A stretch of DNA of 64,000 nucleotides from Planctomycetota bacterium (lineage in GTDB: Bacteria > Planctomycetota > Planctomycetia > Pirellulales > Pirellulaceae). The notes below the pieces were generated by a model. That model worked only from the letters and a program-made list of their open reading frames with translations, was not told the origin of the DNA and did no database searches. The stretch spans positions 1 to 64,000 of the forward strand of contig JAFLCP010000003.1 of NCBI GenBank assembly GCA_017303505.1. Reading direction: 5' to 3'. Shown in pieces: positions 44,735 through 54,011 of this stretch; the first letter of the stretch is position 1; the number at the start of each line of letters is the position of its first letter. Made by a program: the position numbers and the translations under genes.

Positions 44735-45772
44735 TCAGCGGAACTGCTCAATGAATCCAGAGTTCAGTGACATAACCGCAAACGGGGCTACGGCAATGAT
44801 CATGCAAGCGACGACAATCACCATCGTGGGAAGAGGCATTTTCGCTTCTGCCTTTCCAATGGCTACTTCCATTTGACGGAGCTGTTTGGTTCGCATTTGA
44901 CTAGCGCCAGTCCGAAAGAAGTGTGCCGCTGGGGCGCCATGTTCATGGGAGATGGTCATGGTGCGGAGCACATCGTCGAATTCGACGACATCGATTCGAA
45001 CCGCCATCGCCACTAAGGCATCGTACATGGTACGGCCGCGATGAATATCGCCCAGCAATCGTGAAAACTCTTGAGCTAATGGGTGGTCTGGAAAGTCGCG
45101 TGCCAAATCTTCAATCGCTTCTGCAAATGTTCCCCCTGCCGACATCGTCATCGCCAACGTATCCAACGCGTGCGGTAACAACTTGCGAATCATCGACCGC
45201 CTGCGAGCTGCCCGCTTGAGTATACTCATCAACTGCAGTCGATAACTGACAAAGCTAACAACGCAGGTGATCAGCAGAAAGCCTAAACTCAGAATGCGGC
45301 TGTCCAATAAAAAGGCTACGACTAAGCCTGTGCACAAGCTTACTAACCAAGTTGCGGCCAAATACTCTTCCGTCGTCCAAGCTCCGCGCGATACGCCGCT
45401 TGACAAAGCCCTGGTGATTTTCGCTGGCGATACAAACAAAGCCGTCGCAAGTCGACGTAGTCCTTTGGATTGGAAGGGGAGGACCGATTCATCTATGAGC
45501 CAAGGCGTATAAAGGCGCATCCCGTTAGCGGAACCGACCACCCAAGGCTCCCAACGTTTGAAGAACCCTGACTCTTTCCGCAGAGTGATACGGCGATAAT
45601 CATCCACATCCCAGCCATAAGCGTCATGTCTATTTGCGCGTTTGGATAACCATTGCAGTGGGAGGCGACAAAAGAGAAATGTGGCAACACCCAGTAATGT
45701 ACTCGAAATCCAGAGCAAGCTCGCGGGGAATGGTTCAAATTGTGTTGACATCAAGAGGCTATATGTTGTCAT
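44735..45772 (-). CDS. tadC: Tad pilus platform protein TadC-like
   Basis: 345 residues, type II secretion F (GspF/TadC) family. Membrane helices near the N-terminus (LLWISSTLLGVATFLFCRL), in the middle (TWLVSLCTGLVVAFLL and LSLGFLLITCVVSFVSY) and at the C-terminus (PTMVIVVACMIIAVAPFAVM) bracket the cytoplasmic F domain with LLPHALDTLAMTMSAGGTFA and ALVAMAVRIDVVEFDDVLRT. TadC and TadB form the inner-membrane platform on which the TadA ATPase acts to assemble Flp pili. It is the last gene of a minus-strand run (cpaB, tadA, tadB, tadC). Confidence 0.85.
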   Translation of the reverse strand: MTTYSLLMSTQFEPFPASLLWISSTLLGVATFLFCRLPLQWLSKRANRHDAYGWDVDDYRRITLRKESGFFKRWEPWVVGSANGMRLYTPWLIDESVLPFQSKGLRRLATALFVSPAKITRALSSGVSRGAWTTEEYLAATWLVSLCTGLVVAFLLDSRILSLGFLLITCVVSFVSYRLQLMSILKRAARRRSMIRKLLPHALDTLAMTMSAGGTFAEAIEDLARDFPDHPLAQEFSRLLGDIHRGRTMYDALVAMAVRIDVVEFDDVLRTMTISHEHGAPAAHFFRTGASQMRTKQLRQMEVAIGKAEAKMPLPTMVIVVACMIIAVAPFAVMSLNSGFIEQFR

Positions 45773-45827
45773 GGTATTCTTCCAATTTTTAATTGCTCTA
45801 TATCGGGGAGAAACAACTCATTTGAAC

Positions 45828-46685
45828 TTACAGGTCGGGAGTTAGCAGACTGCGTGCCCAAGCGATTCCGATGTAGGTTAAACCAATCACACCACAGAAT
45901 AGGACTTGGCCCAACAGCGTATTGAACAGCAACGGAAACTGAGCTGGATTCATCAGCCAAAACATAGCGACAAAACCTGCCGGCATCACACTCAACATCG
46001 TGACCGTCGTTCGTCCAGACGCAGTCTTGGCATCCAATTGCTGTTCAGCCTGTACGGAATTCTGTAACGTTTCGGTTACGCCCGTGAGCGAACCGACCAA
46101 TGAACTACCGCGGGACATCGAGTTGTTTAAGGCAGTCACCAGCAACGAAAAAGCATCAAGCTGTAAACTGGATCGCACCGAGGCAATCGCCTCTTTCAAA
46201 GGACGACCGCATCGTTGTTCATTCACGATACGACGCACATAACGACCCAAGGGCTGGGGAGTACGAAAAGCGGCATCTGCCAAAGCTTGACTCAGAGTTA
46301 AGCCACCATGGGCGAGATGCTGCAAATCGGCCGAGAACATTTCCACTTGGCGACGAAGTTGAGATTCCCTATTGCGAATGGTCCAATCCATCAAGCTGGG
46401 ACGGGCGTGCACAGCAATCGCCAAGCATAAGCCTCCGATCACCCAGCCGACATAGTGGATCGCAAAGTAAACTAGAAACGCAATCAGTCCAGTTTCTGCC
46501 AAAGTAAGCACGAGTCGTACTTTATCTTCTTGATAGCCGAGTTGGGTCAGGCGAACAATCTTGTTCTCCACTTGTTTGTGGCCGATACGCTCCACCAAAG
46601 GGAGTGCCCAATACCAGCTCAAATACGCCGAGCATGCTGCGCTGAAAGATGCGAAAGCGAGGATGAAATTGGCTTGAGCGTTCAT
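45828..46685 (-). CDS. tadB: Tad pilus platform protein TadB-like
   Basis: 285 residues, type II secretion F family. Helices near ILAFASFSAACSAYLSWYW, TGLIAFLVYFAIHYVGWVIG, VMPAGFVAMFWLMNPAQFPL and LGQVLFCGVIGLTYIGIAW. The F domain has FSADLQHLAHGGLTLSQALA, the motif LSQALADAAFRTPQPL and the helix LLVTALNNSMSRGSSLVGSL. It starts inside the last codons of tadA (4-base overlap), so the two are translationally coupled, and it precedes tadC by 55 bases. Confidence 0.85.
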   Translation of the reverse strand: MNAQANFILAFASFSAACSAYLSWYWALPLVERIGHKQVENKIVRLTQLGYQEDKVRLVLTLAETGLIAFLVYFAIHYVGWVIGGLCLAIAVHARPSLMDWTIRNRESQLRRQVEMFSADLQHLAHGGLTLSQALADAAFRTPQPLGRYVRRIVNEQRCGRPLKEAIASVRSSLQLDAFSLLVTALNNSMSRGSSLVGSLTGVTETLQNSVQAEQQLDAKTASGRTTVTMLSVMPAGFVAMFWLMNPAQFPLLFNTLLGQVLFCGVIGLTYIGIAWARSLLTPDL

Positions 46686-48598
46686 GCGAGATCTCCTGTG
46701 AGCGTTGGTGCGACGTGATCGTCGAGATCTTGGAAGAAAATTTGAGGGTTCATATGGCCTTGTTGAATCATGTCGACCGCAAATGTTGGTAGTCGCCCCG
46801 TCGGTATCAATCCATAACCATCTGCAGGTGAACTACGAACGAACAAGGGTTTCACTCTTACGTGTCCCGATTGAGGATCGACCTTTCGGAGCACTTCGCT
46901 TACTTCGGTGACGTAACGTTTACCGCTGTGATGTCGTTCGAGTTGTACGACAACCTGAAAGGCTGAAGCGATCTGCTTGCGAATCGCATCGGCTGGTAGT
47001 CCCGACTCACGTACGAGTACTTCCAGACGGGCCATGGCATCTTTAGGTGTATTGGCGTGGATGGTAGTCATCGATCCATCGTGGCCGGTGTTCATCGCTT
47101 GCAGCATATCGAGGGCTTCTGAACTGCGACATTCACCGACCACAATACGATCAGGACGCATACGCAGTGCATTGCGCACTAAATCGCAGATCGAAACCCG
47201 CCCCGCACCTTCGCTGTTACTGTCTCGAGCTTCCAAGTTGACCACGTTGGGATGATGCAATTGAAGTTCACGGGTATCTTCGACAGTAACGATGCGCTCC
47301 GTTTGGGGTATTTCTAGGCCGAGGCAGTTCAATAGCGTTGTTTTGCCAGTCCCCGTTCCGCCCGAGACGAGGATACTCTTTTGGGCTCGCACGGCTCCTC
47401 TCAAGAATTCGGCAACGTTTTCGGAGAGAGTGCCGGCAGAAACCAGGTCATCTAGCGAAAATCGGCGTCCAGAGAATTTGCGGATCGTGATACAAGGGCC
47501 TTTGCTTGCCAAGGGGCGAATCACCGCGTTGACGCGGCTACCATCGCGCAGACGTGCGTCGACCATCGGCTGAGCGGTATCGATACGACGTCCTACCGTT
47601 GCCACAATTCGTTCTATCACTGCCGTTGTCACTTCGTCGGACAGGAAGCGACGTCCGGAGTTTTGGATCACACCACCTTTTTCGATAAAGATCTCATCGC
47701 TCGCATTGACCATAATTTCCGAAACCGTGGGCATTCTCAGAAGATCTTCCAAAGGTCCAAAACCATAGAGAATGTCCTTCACCTGTTTCTTGAGTTGTCG
47801 CAACGAAAGGTAAAGGCTCGAATCCTCCATCAATTTTCGTGAGACCACTTGCCATGCACGCCAAAAGTTTTGTTCTACTGCTGCGATTCTCTCCGAAACA
47901 GTTTCTTCGCTGCCCGTGAAGATGGCTCGAGCGCAGTAATTGACCAGAGTTTGTAGATCGGATTCTCGATCGGGTAGTTGAGAGACGAGTTGCATCCAAA
48001 AATCGGTGTTTGGTTGTCTGAGCGAATCGCGCTGTTCGTTACCCGATAGAATCGTCTTGAGTAATTCGTCGCGAACACATTCTCCAGCGAGATAATTCTG
48101 GCAGTCCTTATAGTTTCCATCGACTAGACCAACCTTTTTGGCAACGGCTTCGATCAAGCGTTCTACTTTGAGAAGTTCTTCAAATGTGGATGGGGCTTTG
48201 GTCGCATTCGATTCGATATCCAATTGTCGTAGCAACTCGATATGAACTAGGCGCACAACCTCATGGGTTTGATGCGAAATCAGTGGAGCTTTTCGCTGTT
48301 CCGTGTTGCGTTGTTGCTCGAAGTGAAACGTATAGGGGAAGATCGAGAAGGAGCCTAGATCCTCGATCTGGATGCTATCTCCTGAACAAATCGAGCGACC
48401 ATCAACTTCGCAGCCATTTGCACCTTGTACCAAGAGCTCCCACCCACTGCTTAGCTTTCGCACAATGACGGAGCACGGATCGATGAATGGGCCTTGCAGC
48501 TGGATTTCATTGTCGCTGGTTCCCCCAATACGAAATTGTCGGGGGACGCGTACGACCCTGGGTTGACTTTCGAACAGGCTGGCATAACGCAGATACAT
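46682..48598 (-). CDS. tadA: TadA/CpaF secretion ATPase with N-terminal FHA domain
   Basis: 638 residues. The N-terminal 90 residues resemble a forkhead-associated domain (RIGGTSDNEIQLQGPFIDPC, then WELLVQGANGCEVDG and DSIQIEDLGSFSIFPYTF), which is not part of standard TadA. The rest is a CpaF/TadA ATPase: helical N-domain, EIMVNASDEIFIEKGG, AQPMVDARLRDGSRVNAVIR, Walker A GGTGTGKTTLLN (about 410), Asp box VTVEDTRELQLHHPNV, Walker B region RPDRIVVGECRS (about 483) and the His box GHDGSMTTIHANTP. It powers Flp pilus assembly. The FHA fusion predicts control by phosphothreonine signalling. Confidence 0.92.
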   Translation of the reverse strand: MYLRYASLFESQPRVVRVPRQFRIGGTSDNEIQLQGPFIDPCSVIVRKLSSGWELLVQGANGCEVDGRSICSGDSIQIEDLGSFSIFPYTFHFEQQRNTEQRKAPLISHQTHEVVRLVHIELLRQLDIESNATKAPSTFEELLKVERLIEAVAKKVGLVDGNYKDCQNYLAGECVRDELLKTILSGNEQRDSLRQPNTDFWMQLVSQLPDRESDLQTLVNYCARAIFTGSEETVSERIAAVEQNFWRAWQVVSRKLMEDSSLYLSLRQLKKQVKDILYGFGPLEDLLRMPTVSEIMVNASDEIFIEKGGVIQNSGRRFLSDEVTTAVIERIVATVGRRIDTAQPMVDARLRDGSRVNAVIRPLASKGPCITIRKFSGRRFSLDDLVSAGTLSENVAEFLRGAVRAQKSILVSGGTGTGKTTLLNCLGLEIPQTERIVTVEDTRELQLHHPNVVNLEARDSNSEGAGRVSICDLVRNALRMRPDRIVVGECRSSEALDMLQAMNTGHDGSMTTIHANTPKDAMARLEVLVRESGLPADAIRKQIASAFQVVVQLERHHSGKRYVTEVSEVLRKVDPQSGHVRVKPLFVRSSPADGYGLIPTGRLPTFAVDMIQQGHMNPQIFFQDLDDHVAPTLTGDLA

Positions 48599-48677
48599 AC
48601 TGTTACTTCCAATTTATTGCAAACCGAGGACAGACAAGTCCAGCGTGATCAGAACTTACTTTGGAGAAGATTCGTCT

Positions 48678-49391
48678 TTACTTTCGAGTGTTGGCGGCTA
48701 GTTTTTGTACTGCTGGTTTTGTGCCCATGAGTGTGGCGGTGACTCTGTACTTTTCGTCATCAAGAAACTCTACCAAGCGTCTGCGTTCTGTACGGCCTTT
48801 TTCATCGGCCGAGTAAATCAAGAGGATGCCACCATCACCATCGCTTTGACGTTGCGAATCGAAAGCGGCAACTCGGAATGGGCCGACATGAATTTCAGGA
48901 GCGGTTTGATCTCGCCGAGGATAGCAGGTGAAGTAAACCCACTGACCAGGTCGCAAGAGCCCTGCTTCGGATTGCCCAAATTGGCTTGAGGAGAGCAGGA
49001 GGGTTTCTTCTTTGGCCGTACCCAATTCGACGCCACCAAAGTGCTTTTCGGTGATCAATTCCCCCTTTTGAACTTTCTCACCCAAGATGCGGCCTAGCCA
49101 CTCTTGCCGTTCTTCTGTCGTAACGGGAGGGACGTTCAGTTGTCCTGTTTGGCCACCGAGTTCGACGGATACCAAGTCTTCCCCGCGAAGGACATGACCA
49201 ACTGGGAGATCTGAGTTAAAAGCGACGTAGGTTCGGGTCTGCATTTGCTGAGATACCGCAGAGGCATTCAACAACGCCGCCATAACCGCTAAACCGATGG
49301 GGAGGGCGATCTTCAGGATGGAATCGGTCGTTTTGATTGACTCTCCAACGGGTTCAGTTCGAATAGGTGAAGTGTTTCCAGTAGCTGACAT
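48678..49391 (-). CDS. cpaB: CpaB/RcpC-like Flp pilus assembly protein
   Basis: 237 residues with an N-terminal membrane anchor (ILKIALPIGLAVMAALLNAS) and a SAF-like domain (TYVAFNSDLPVGHVLRGEDL, SVELGGQ and GRILGEKVQKGELITEKHFG), as in CpaB/RcpC. The C-terminal half is beta-rich and ends in a basic tail. CpaB is a periplasmic assembly factor linked to the Tad secretin in other bacteria. No secretin gene is seen in this window. It begins the minus-strand run cpaB-tadA-tadB-tadC. Confidence 0.82.
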   Translation of the reverse strand: MSATGNTSPIRTEPVGESIKTTDSILKIALPIGLAVMAALLNASAVSQQMQTRTYVAFNSDLPVGHVLRGEDLVSVELGGQTGQLNVPPVTTEERQEWLGRILGEKVQKGELITEKHFGGVELGTAKEETLLLSSSQFGQSEAGLLRPGQWVYFTCYPRRDQTAPEIHVGPFRVAAFDSQRQSDGDGGILLIYSADEKGRTERRRLVEFLDDEKYRVTATLMGTKPAVQKLAANTRK

Positions 49392-49502
49392 GTTAGGTTT
49401 CCTCGGTCAAACAAATGGTGATGAGCTTCCATCATTGCAATGCCCGAATTGGAGTTAGGGTGGACATGGAACGACGGAGGTCTACGGGTAGGCCAAAGAA
49501 AA

Positions 49503-49534
49503 AAGGCCACTCAGCGTCCTCGCAGAGTGGCCTT
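49503..49534 (-). terminator. Terminator of the pseudokinase gene
   Basis: AAGGCCACTC (49503-49512) and GAGTGGCCTT (49525-49534) form a perfect 10-bp stem with a 12-base loop. Read on the minus strand the stem is followed by TTTTTTCTTT, a classical intrinsic terminator, 36 bases after the stop of the leftward pseudokinase gene. It separates that gene from cpaB. Confidence 0.78.
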
Positions 49535-49569
49535 CGGATAAGTCAACTTTTTTGCCAGGCCGTCTGCAC

Positions 49570-52236
49570 CTAGCGGCTGGCTGTTGTCTCCAGCTTAGGC
49601 TCGGTCCGCGTAGGGACGGGTAAAGTTTGTCGGACACGTTCCGCCAAAAGTGCAGGGTCAAGCCGCAACGGGGAACGGACCTGCGAGAATGGGTTTGTCA
49701 GATAATCATCCCGTCCCTGTTGAATCGGATGGTCAGGCAAGCGATAGCGAGCCTCTAATTCGGTCCCCTTGCGTTGCCAATAGTTTAAGTCGAGAGCCGT
49801 AATTTGAGTTTGGTCGCTCACGTGTTGTAAGACGTGACCGTAAAACCAAAGTTCTTCGCCGAGCATGTTGGCCATAGCCCCATGTTTGCCAGTTCCGATT
49901 ACATCTTCTGCATGTTTGAGAGCGCGGAGAGATAGGGCGAGCATTTCTCCGGTACGTCCCCTTTGCTTAGCATAAATGTGGGAAAGCAAATGATACGGGA
50001 GTTGAAAGGGAAGATGCTCCATTTCGACTACGGCGATACTCTCATTGCAAAGTGCGATCGCAGCTTCGTCATTGTTGAGCAAGTACGCATCCAGGGCCAA
50101 CAAGAAAGAGATTCGTGGATCACGGCGTCTTTCTTTTTCCAGGGCTGCTAGCTTTAATGGCGTTGCTCGGCGCTCTGTCAGCGTGAGTGGAGCGCGATCA
50201 ATTAAGCGATATATTACGGAGCGAAGTCTCTGTTCTTCAGCCATATCGAGATTTTTGGGACTGAGTAAATCGAAAGGGAGATCAACTCGGAAGTCTATGG
50301 CAACTACCGGTTTGGATGCGGTCGATGAGGAGGGGGTATTTTTGACCAATGGGATCTCTCGGCCCACAACCACATGTTCGAATTGATCCTCGGTATCGAT
50401 ATGAATTGTTCGAGTCTGTGAATCCTCGTGTTTTTCTGACGATGTTTCCGTGAAACGAACCACATAGTTGCCCGGTGCTAGTTTCCAAAGATTCGGATTC
50501 TCCGCAGTCGGCACCTGTCCATCGATGCCTGTAACGTCGAAGCCGGGCAGAGCGGTCACGAATACGAAACAGTTCGCATTATTGAGTAGGATGGACTTCT
50601 CTGTTTCCGATGAATCGGTACGAACCTCATCTGTCTCTGGCGGATCGTCGGGTGATGATGTGATGACCGTTACAGGGTTTGCAGCCTCGGGAATCCCGAA
50701 ATCATGGCCGATCTCTTCGTTTGTTTCCTCTTGAAAACCATCCTCAACTTCGGATGACGGAGCCTGAGCGACTTCGGGTTCCGTTGTGCTACCTGCCTCA
50801 CGCTTGCCTGAAGATGCCAGAAACAAGAGACAGCCACAGAACAGCAGTACGCTTCCAGCCAGGAGAAGCTTTTGGTTTTGGTTGAGCAGATGATAGTTCG
50901 CTACAGGAGCCTTTAGCCATCCGTTCCAATCCAAGCTCTTGGATTCATATTGAAGTTGCGGTAAGCGGGGAGGCGGTCCAAAATCTTCAAGTTCGTCCGC
51001 ATCTTCGTCTGAAAAATGCAACTGTTTGGAGATGTTCGACGTTACTTCCTGAGCGCTAATCTGCTGTAGATTATCCAATTGATGAAGGGCGGCTTCCGAG
51101 TCTAGTGGACGATCGGCAGGACGTTTCTGAGTCATAGCGGTTAGTAGAGTCAATAGATCTTGAGGAACATCGGGCAGCAATTGTTGAAGAGGTGGCAACT
51201 GCTCCGATGTCGAGGCATGCCAACGAAACCAATGCACCTGATCATTTCCAGAATCTTGTACGGCAGGGCAAATGCGCTTTCTTAGTTCCCCGCGACACAA
51301 GAGGTCCAAAATGACGAAACCAAGCGAATAGAGATCCGCTCGCGGAGTCACCGCTCCAAATACCTGTGGATTCAGCATTTCGGGGGCGAGATGCGTGACT
51401 TCCTTGCCCGGTACAGAAAGTGTGGAAACCTCGCGCAGACCTGGTGTGATGCTCAATTTGGCATTGCCTTGATCATCCAACAGAATGTGTGCGGCGCAGA
51501 CGCGACCATGGACCCAGCCCCGACGATGCAACACATCTAAGCCTGAAAGTGATTGACGTAACAGTTGTCTCGCATTGTTGTAGGTGAAATTGAGCCCCTT
51601 CTTTAGGCGCAAACGTTCTGCCAACATCTGCAGGCTATCAGGTAGCCATTCCAAGATTACTTGGTAGCTCTCTGGATTGAAATCAAGTACTTTCACCAAA
51701 TGCACTGCATTACTCGACGCAAAGAAATTCGCTTCTTCTCTAAACCGACGTTGGAGTTCGGTCGTTCGCAGTTGCGAGAGATGGATTTGTTTGACAACGA
51801 CTTGGCGATCGAAGCGTTTATCCCGCGCCAACCATAACTTGGCCCGCGGTCCTTCGCTGATGACGCTGTCCAAATCGTAACGGTCTTTTTCCTCTTTGGA
51901 GTCAGTGGTCACACGACCGTTGCTGACGGTCACCGTGGTTGTGCTTTTCTTGAACGTATCTGCGAGGCTTACATCATAGACGCGACGCGATTCGCTGTTC
52001 GTTAAAAGATTACGGGCGTCTTCCAGCAGGCGTGAAGCGGCTTCGAAGACGGATCGATCGATTTCGCCAGCATCTAGGGCTTCTTGGATCCAACGGAGAC
52101 AGTTCTTCCAGGCTTCTTCGATTTCGGACTCCGTTACAGCGTTGCTTTTCAAGCCTAAACGCTGATACATATTGCGAGACGAAAGATGGCGAATCAAATC
52201 AAACTCGTTTTTCGGATTAGTAGCTGTAGCAGACAT
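49570..52236 (-). CDS. Membrane-anchored pseudokinase of the Tad locus
   Basis: 888 residues from the ATG at 52236; the frame to 52269 adds a short leader. Residues about 25-100 resemble a J-like helical unit (MYQRLGLKSNAVTESEIEEA ... SRRVYDVSLADTF) without an HPD motif. The kinase fold (about 118-380) keeps the lysine strand VVVKQIHL and PEMLNP/ADLYSLGFVILDLL. However, the catalytic loop reads HGRVCAAHIL instead of HRDxKxxN, and the DFG position reads SITPG, so all three key acidic or amide residues are missing. A membrane helix follows (about 455-478, KLLLAGSVLLFCGCLLFLAS), then a beta-rich region and a helical C-terminus (650-880). It likely acts as a scaffold that regulates the pilus machine. 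Confidence 0.85.
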   Translation of the reverse strand: MSATATNPKNEFDLIRHLSSRNMYQRLGLKSNAVTESEIEEAWKNCLRWIQEALDAGEIDRSVFEAASRLLEDARNLLTNSESRRVYDVSLADTFKKSTTTVTVSNGRVTTDSKEEKDRYDLDSVISEGPRAKLWLARDKRFDRQVVVKQIHLSQLRTTELQRRFREEANFFASSNAVHLVKVLDFNPESYQVILEWLPDSLQMLAERLRLKKGLNFTYNNARQLLRQSLSGLDVLHRRGWVHGRVCAAHILLDDQGNAKLSITPGLREVSTLSVPGKEVTHLAPEMLNPQVFGAVTPRADLYSLGFVILDLLCRGELRKRICPAVQDSGNDQVHWFRWHASTSEQLPPLQQLLPDVPQDLLTLLTAMTQKRPADRPLDSEAALHQLDNLQQISAQEVTSNISKQLHFSDEDADELEDFGPPPRLPQLQYESKSLDWNGWLKAPVANYHLLNQNQKLLLAGSVLLFCGCLLFLASSGKREAGSTTEPEVAQAPSSEVEDGFQEETNEEIGHDFGIPEAANPVTVITSSPDDPPETDEVRTDSSETEKSILLNNANCFVFVTALPGFDVTGIDGQVPTAENPNLWKLAPGNYVVRFTETSSEKHEDSQTRTIHIDTEDQFEHVVVGREIPLVKNTPSSSTASKPVVAIDFRVDLPFDLLSPKNLDMAEEQRLRSVIYRLIDRAPLTLTERRATPLKLAALEKERRRDPRISFLLALDAYLLNNDEAAIALCNESIAVVEMEHLPFQLPYHLLSHIYAKQRGRTGEMLALSLRALKHAEDVIGTGKHGAMANMLGEELWFYGHVLQHVSDQTQITALDLNYWQRKGTELEARYRLPDHPIQQGRDDYLTNPFSQVRSPLRLDPALLAERVRQTLPVPTRTEPKLETTASR

Positions 52237-52482
52237 CGTATAGCTCTTCCTGTTGGCGGTCAGCATCACCCTCGCGAGTCGAGGGATTGTTTTTTTGCCT
52301 AATGCTGAATGCCGCTTTGGGGTTGTCGCTGGACAGAACTTAGGAAATTAATGCGAGTAGGCGGGTAGCAAGTGTCCAGTGGGACTTCGGCACGGACATT
52401 ACTTTCTTTGGACAGTGTGCAAGTTGTTTTTTCACTGTTCACGAAAAGCCCTTAAGTGGTCTAGGACCGAAAGTGGAAACGT

Positions 52483-53454
52483 ATGAATCATCTGGATCTC
52501 TATCGATTAAGCCTGAAAAAATTGCTATCGCCCATCCAAGAATTGTTGGAGGACCCTGAGGTCTCCGAAGTGATGGTCAATGGGCCGAAGTGCATTTACT
52601 ATGAGCGGGGAGGACGTATCTGCGAATCTCCCCACTGCTTTGCGGGGGAGAATCAGTTGTTGGCGGCGGTTCTCAACGTGGCCGAATTCGTGGATCGTCC
52701 GCTTGGGCCAGAGAATTTATCGATGGATGCGCGGTTGCCAGACGGATCGCGTGTTCACGTGATTCTTCCCCCGGTGTCCCGTAATGGGATCTGTCTCACC
52801 ATTCGTAAATTCAAAACAGCAGGCCTTTCTTTGGATGATCTGGTTCGCCTGGAGTCGCTGCGAAGAGAGGGTGTTGAGTTGCTAGAGAAAGCGATCGCCG
52901 ATCATCGGAACATTATCGTCGCTGGCGGTACTGGTACCGGTAAAACCTCGCTGCTCAATGCTCTTTCTCAGCGTATTGATCCACGAGAACGCATCGTGGT
53001 CATTGAGGAAAGCAGCGAATTGAAGCTCCAGCAACCGCATACAATCTATTTGGAGGCTCGAGCTGAGGCAACGGAGGATGGGGCGGCATTCACTGTTCGC
53101 GAACTTTTCGTCAATTCGCTCCGGATGCGACCCGATCGTATCATCATCGGCGAAGTGCGACGTGGGGAAGCCTTGGAATTGGTGCAGTCGATGTTGTCTG
53201 GGCACTCAGGTTCGCTCGCAACACTCCACGCCAGCTCGCCGCAAGCGGCCGCAACGCGTTTAGAAACACTCTGCCTCATGAGCGATGTGCAGTTGCCGGT
53301 CTATGTCGCTCGAGCGCAAGTAGCGGCCGCTATAGACTTTGTCGTTCAAATCACGCGATCTCCTTCGGGCCATAGGCAGATCACTGAGATCGCCGAATTG
53401 ATCGAACTTGATGATCGCGATAAGTATCGATGGGAGTGTTTGTATCGCGTTTAG
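52483..53454 (+). CDS. Second TadA/CpaF-like ATPase
   Basis: 323 residues, shorter than the FHA-linked TadA and lacking its N-terminal domain. Motifs: VSEVMVNGPKCIYYERGGRI, LSMDARLPDGSRVHVILPPV, Walker A GGTGTGKTSLLN (about 148), Asp box VVIEESSELKLQQPHTIYLE, Walker B region RMRPDRIIIGEVRRGEALEL and His box GHSGSLATLHASSP. It is therefore a complete secretion ATPase core. It is divergent from the pseudokinase (about 246 bases between the start codons) and heads the rightward arm of the Tad locus. Two ATPases could serve extension and retraction or two pilus types; that is inference. Confidence 0.9.
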   Translation: MNHLDLYRLSLKKLLSPIQELLEDPEVSEVMVNGPKCIYYERGGRICESPHCFAGENQLLAAVLNVAEFVDRPLGPENLSMDARLPDGSRVHVILPPVSRNGICLTIRKFKTAGLSLDDLVRLESLRREGVELLEKAIADHRNIIVAGGTGTGKTSLLNALSQRIDPRERIVVIEESSELKLQQPHTIYLEARAEATEDGAAFTVRELFVNSLRMRPDRIIIGEVRRGEALELVQSMLSGHSGSLATLHASSPQAAATRLETLCLMSDVQLPVYVARAQVAAAIDFVVQITRSPSGHRQITEIAELIELDDRDKYRWECLYRV

Positions 53455-53503
53455 AATCGTATTCGGTAGCTAACTTCTTGCCGAATGAAGTACAACCAGG
53501 AGG

Positions 53504-53531
53504 GCCGCAGAGAAAGCTCTGCGGCTTTTTT
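53504..53531 (+). terminator. Intrinsic terminator after the second TadA gene
   Basis: GCCGCAGAG (53504-53512) pairs perfectly with CTCTGCGGC (53517-53525) around AAAG, followed by six T's. It separates the ATPase gene from the pilin, which therefore has its own promoter in the roughly 200 bases before 53741. Confidence 0.85.
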
Positions 53532-53740
53532 CATTTAGTGGGACCGCGAAAACATCGATTTTTGGGCCGGTCAGAAAAAAACGTTCAAATTCAGAAATGG
53601 CTGTCCACTCCTACTTCGCAACTGGCATTTCATTAGTGTAAGCCGAAAACGAAACGGCTTGAGTCAAGGCGAGAAATGGTACACGGGGTTCCACGGATCG
53701 CCAAGTTTTTTCTCGTAGTTGCTTTTGGGAGATTATAGAG

Positions 53741-53959
53741 ATGTTGCGAAATGTAAAGGCAGTTGTCGCTAAGTTGCATCGTGATGAACGTGGCGTTGGC
53801 TCGGTCGAAGCCATCATCATGGTGGGCTTGGGTGTATTGGTTTTGTTTACTGTAGGTAAGTTGGTTGGCGTCGGTGAGACCAATGTTAAGAACGAGAACA
53901 CCCTCATCGGTAATCTTTTTAACTTATCTGTAGGCAAGATCTTCGGATTCGGCAAATAA
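53741..53959 (+). CDS. flp: Flp-type pilin
   Basis: 72 residues, the normal size of Flp/Fap pilins. A short basic leader ends in RDERG, and cleavage after that glycine would give a mature protein beginning VGSVEAIIMVGLGVLVLF, with glutamate at +5 as required by the TadV peptidase. The hydrophobic helix is followed by a short hydrophilic tail (VGETNVKNENTLIGNLF). The gene is bracketed by two strong terminators, so it can be expressed at a much higher level than the rest of the Tad genes. Confidence 0.9.
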   Translation: MLRNVKAVVAKLHRDERGVGSVEAIIMVGLGVLVLFTVGKLVGVGETNVKNENTLIGNLFNLSVGKIFGFGK

Positions 53960-54011
53960 GGTCATTGCGGATGACTCAAGAAAGTCAGTCGCAGGTTCGG
54001 TTCTTCCCCAG

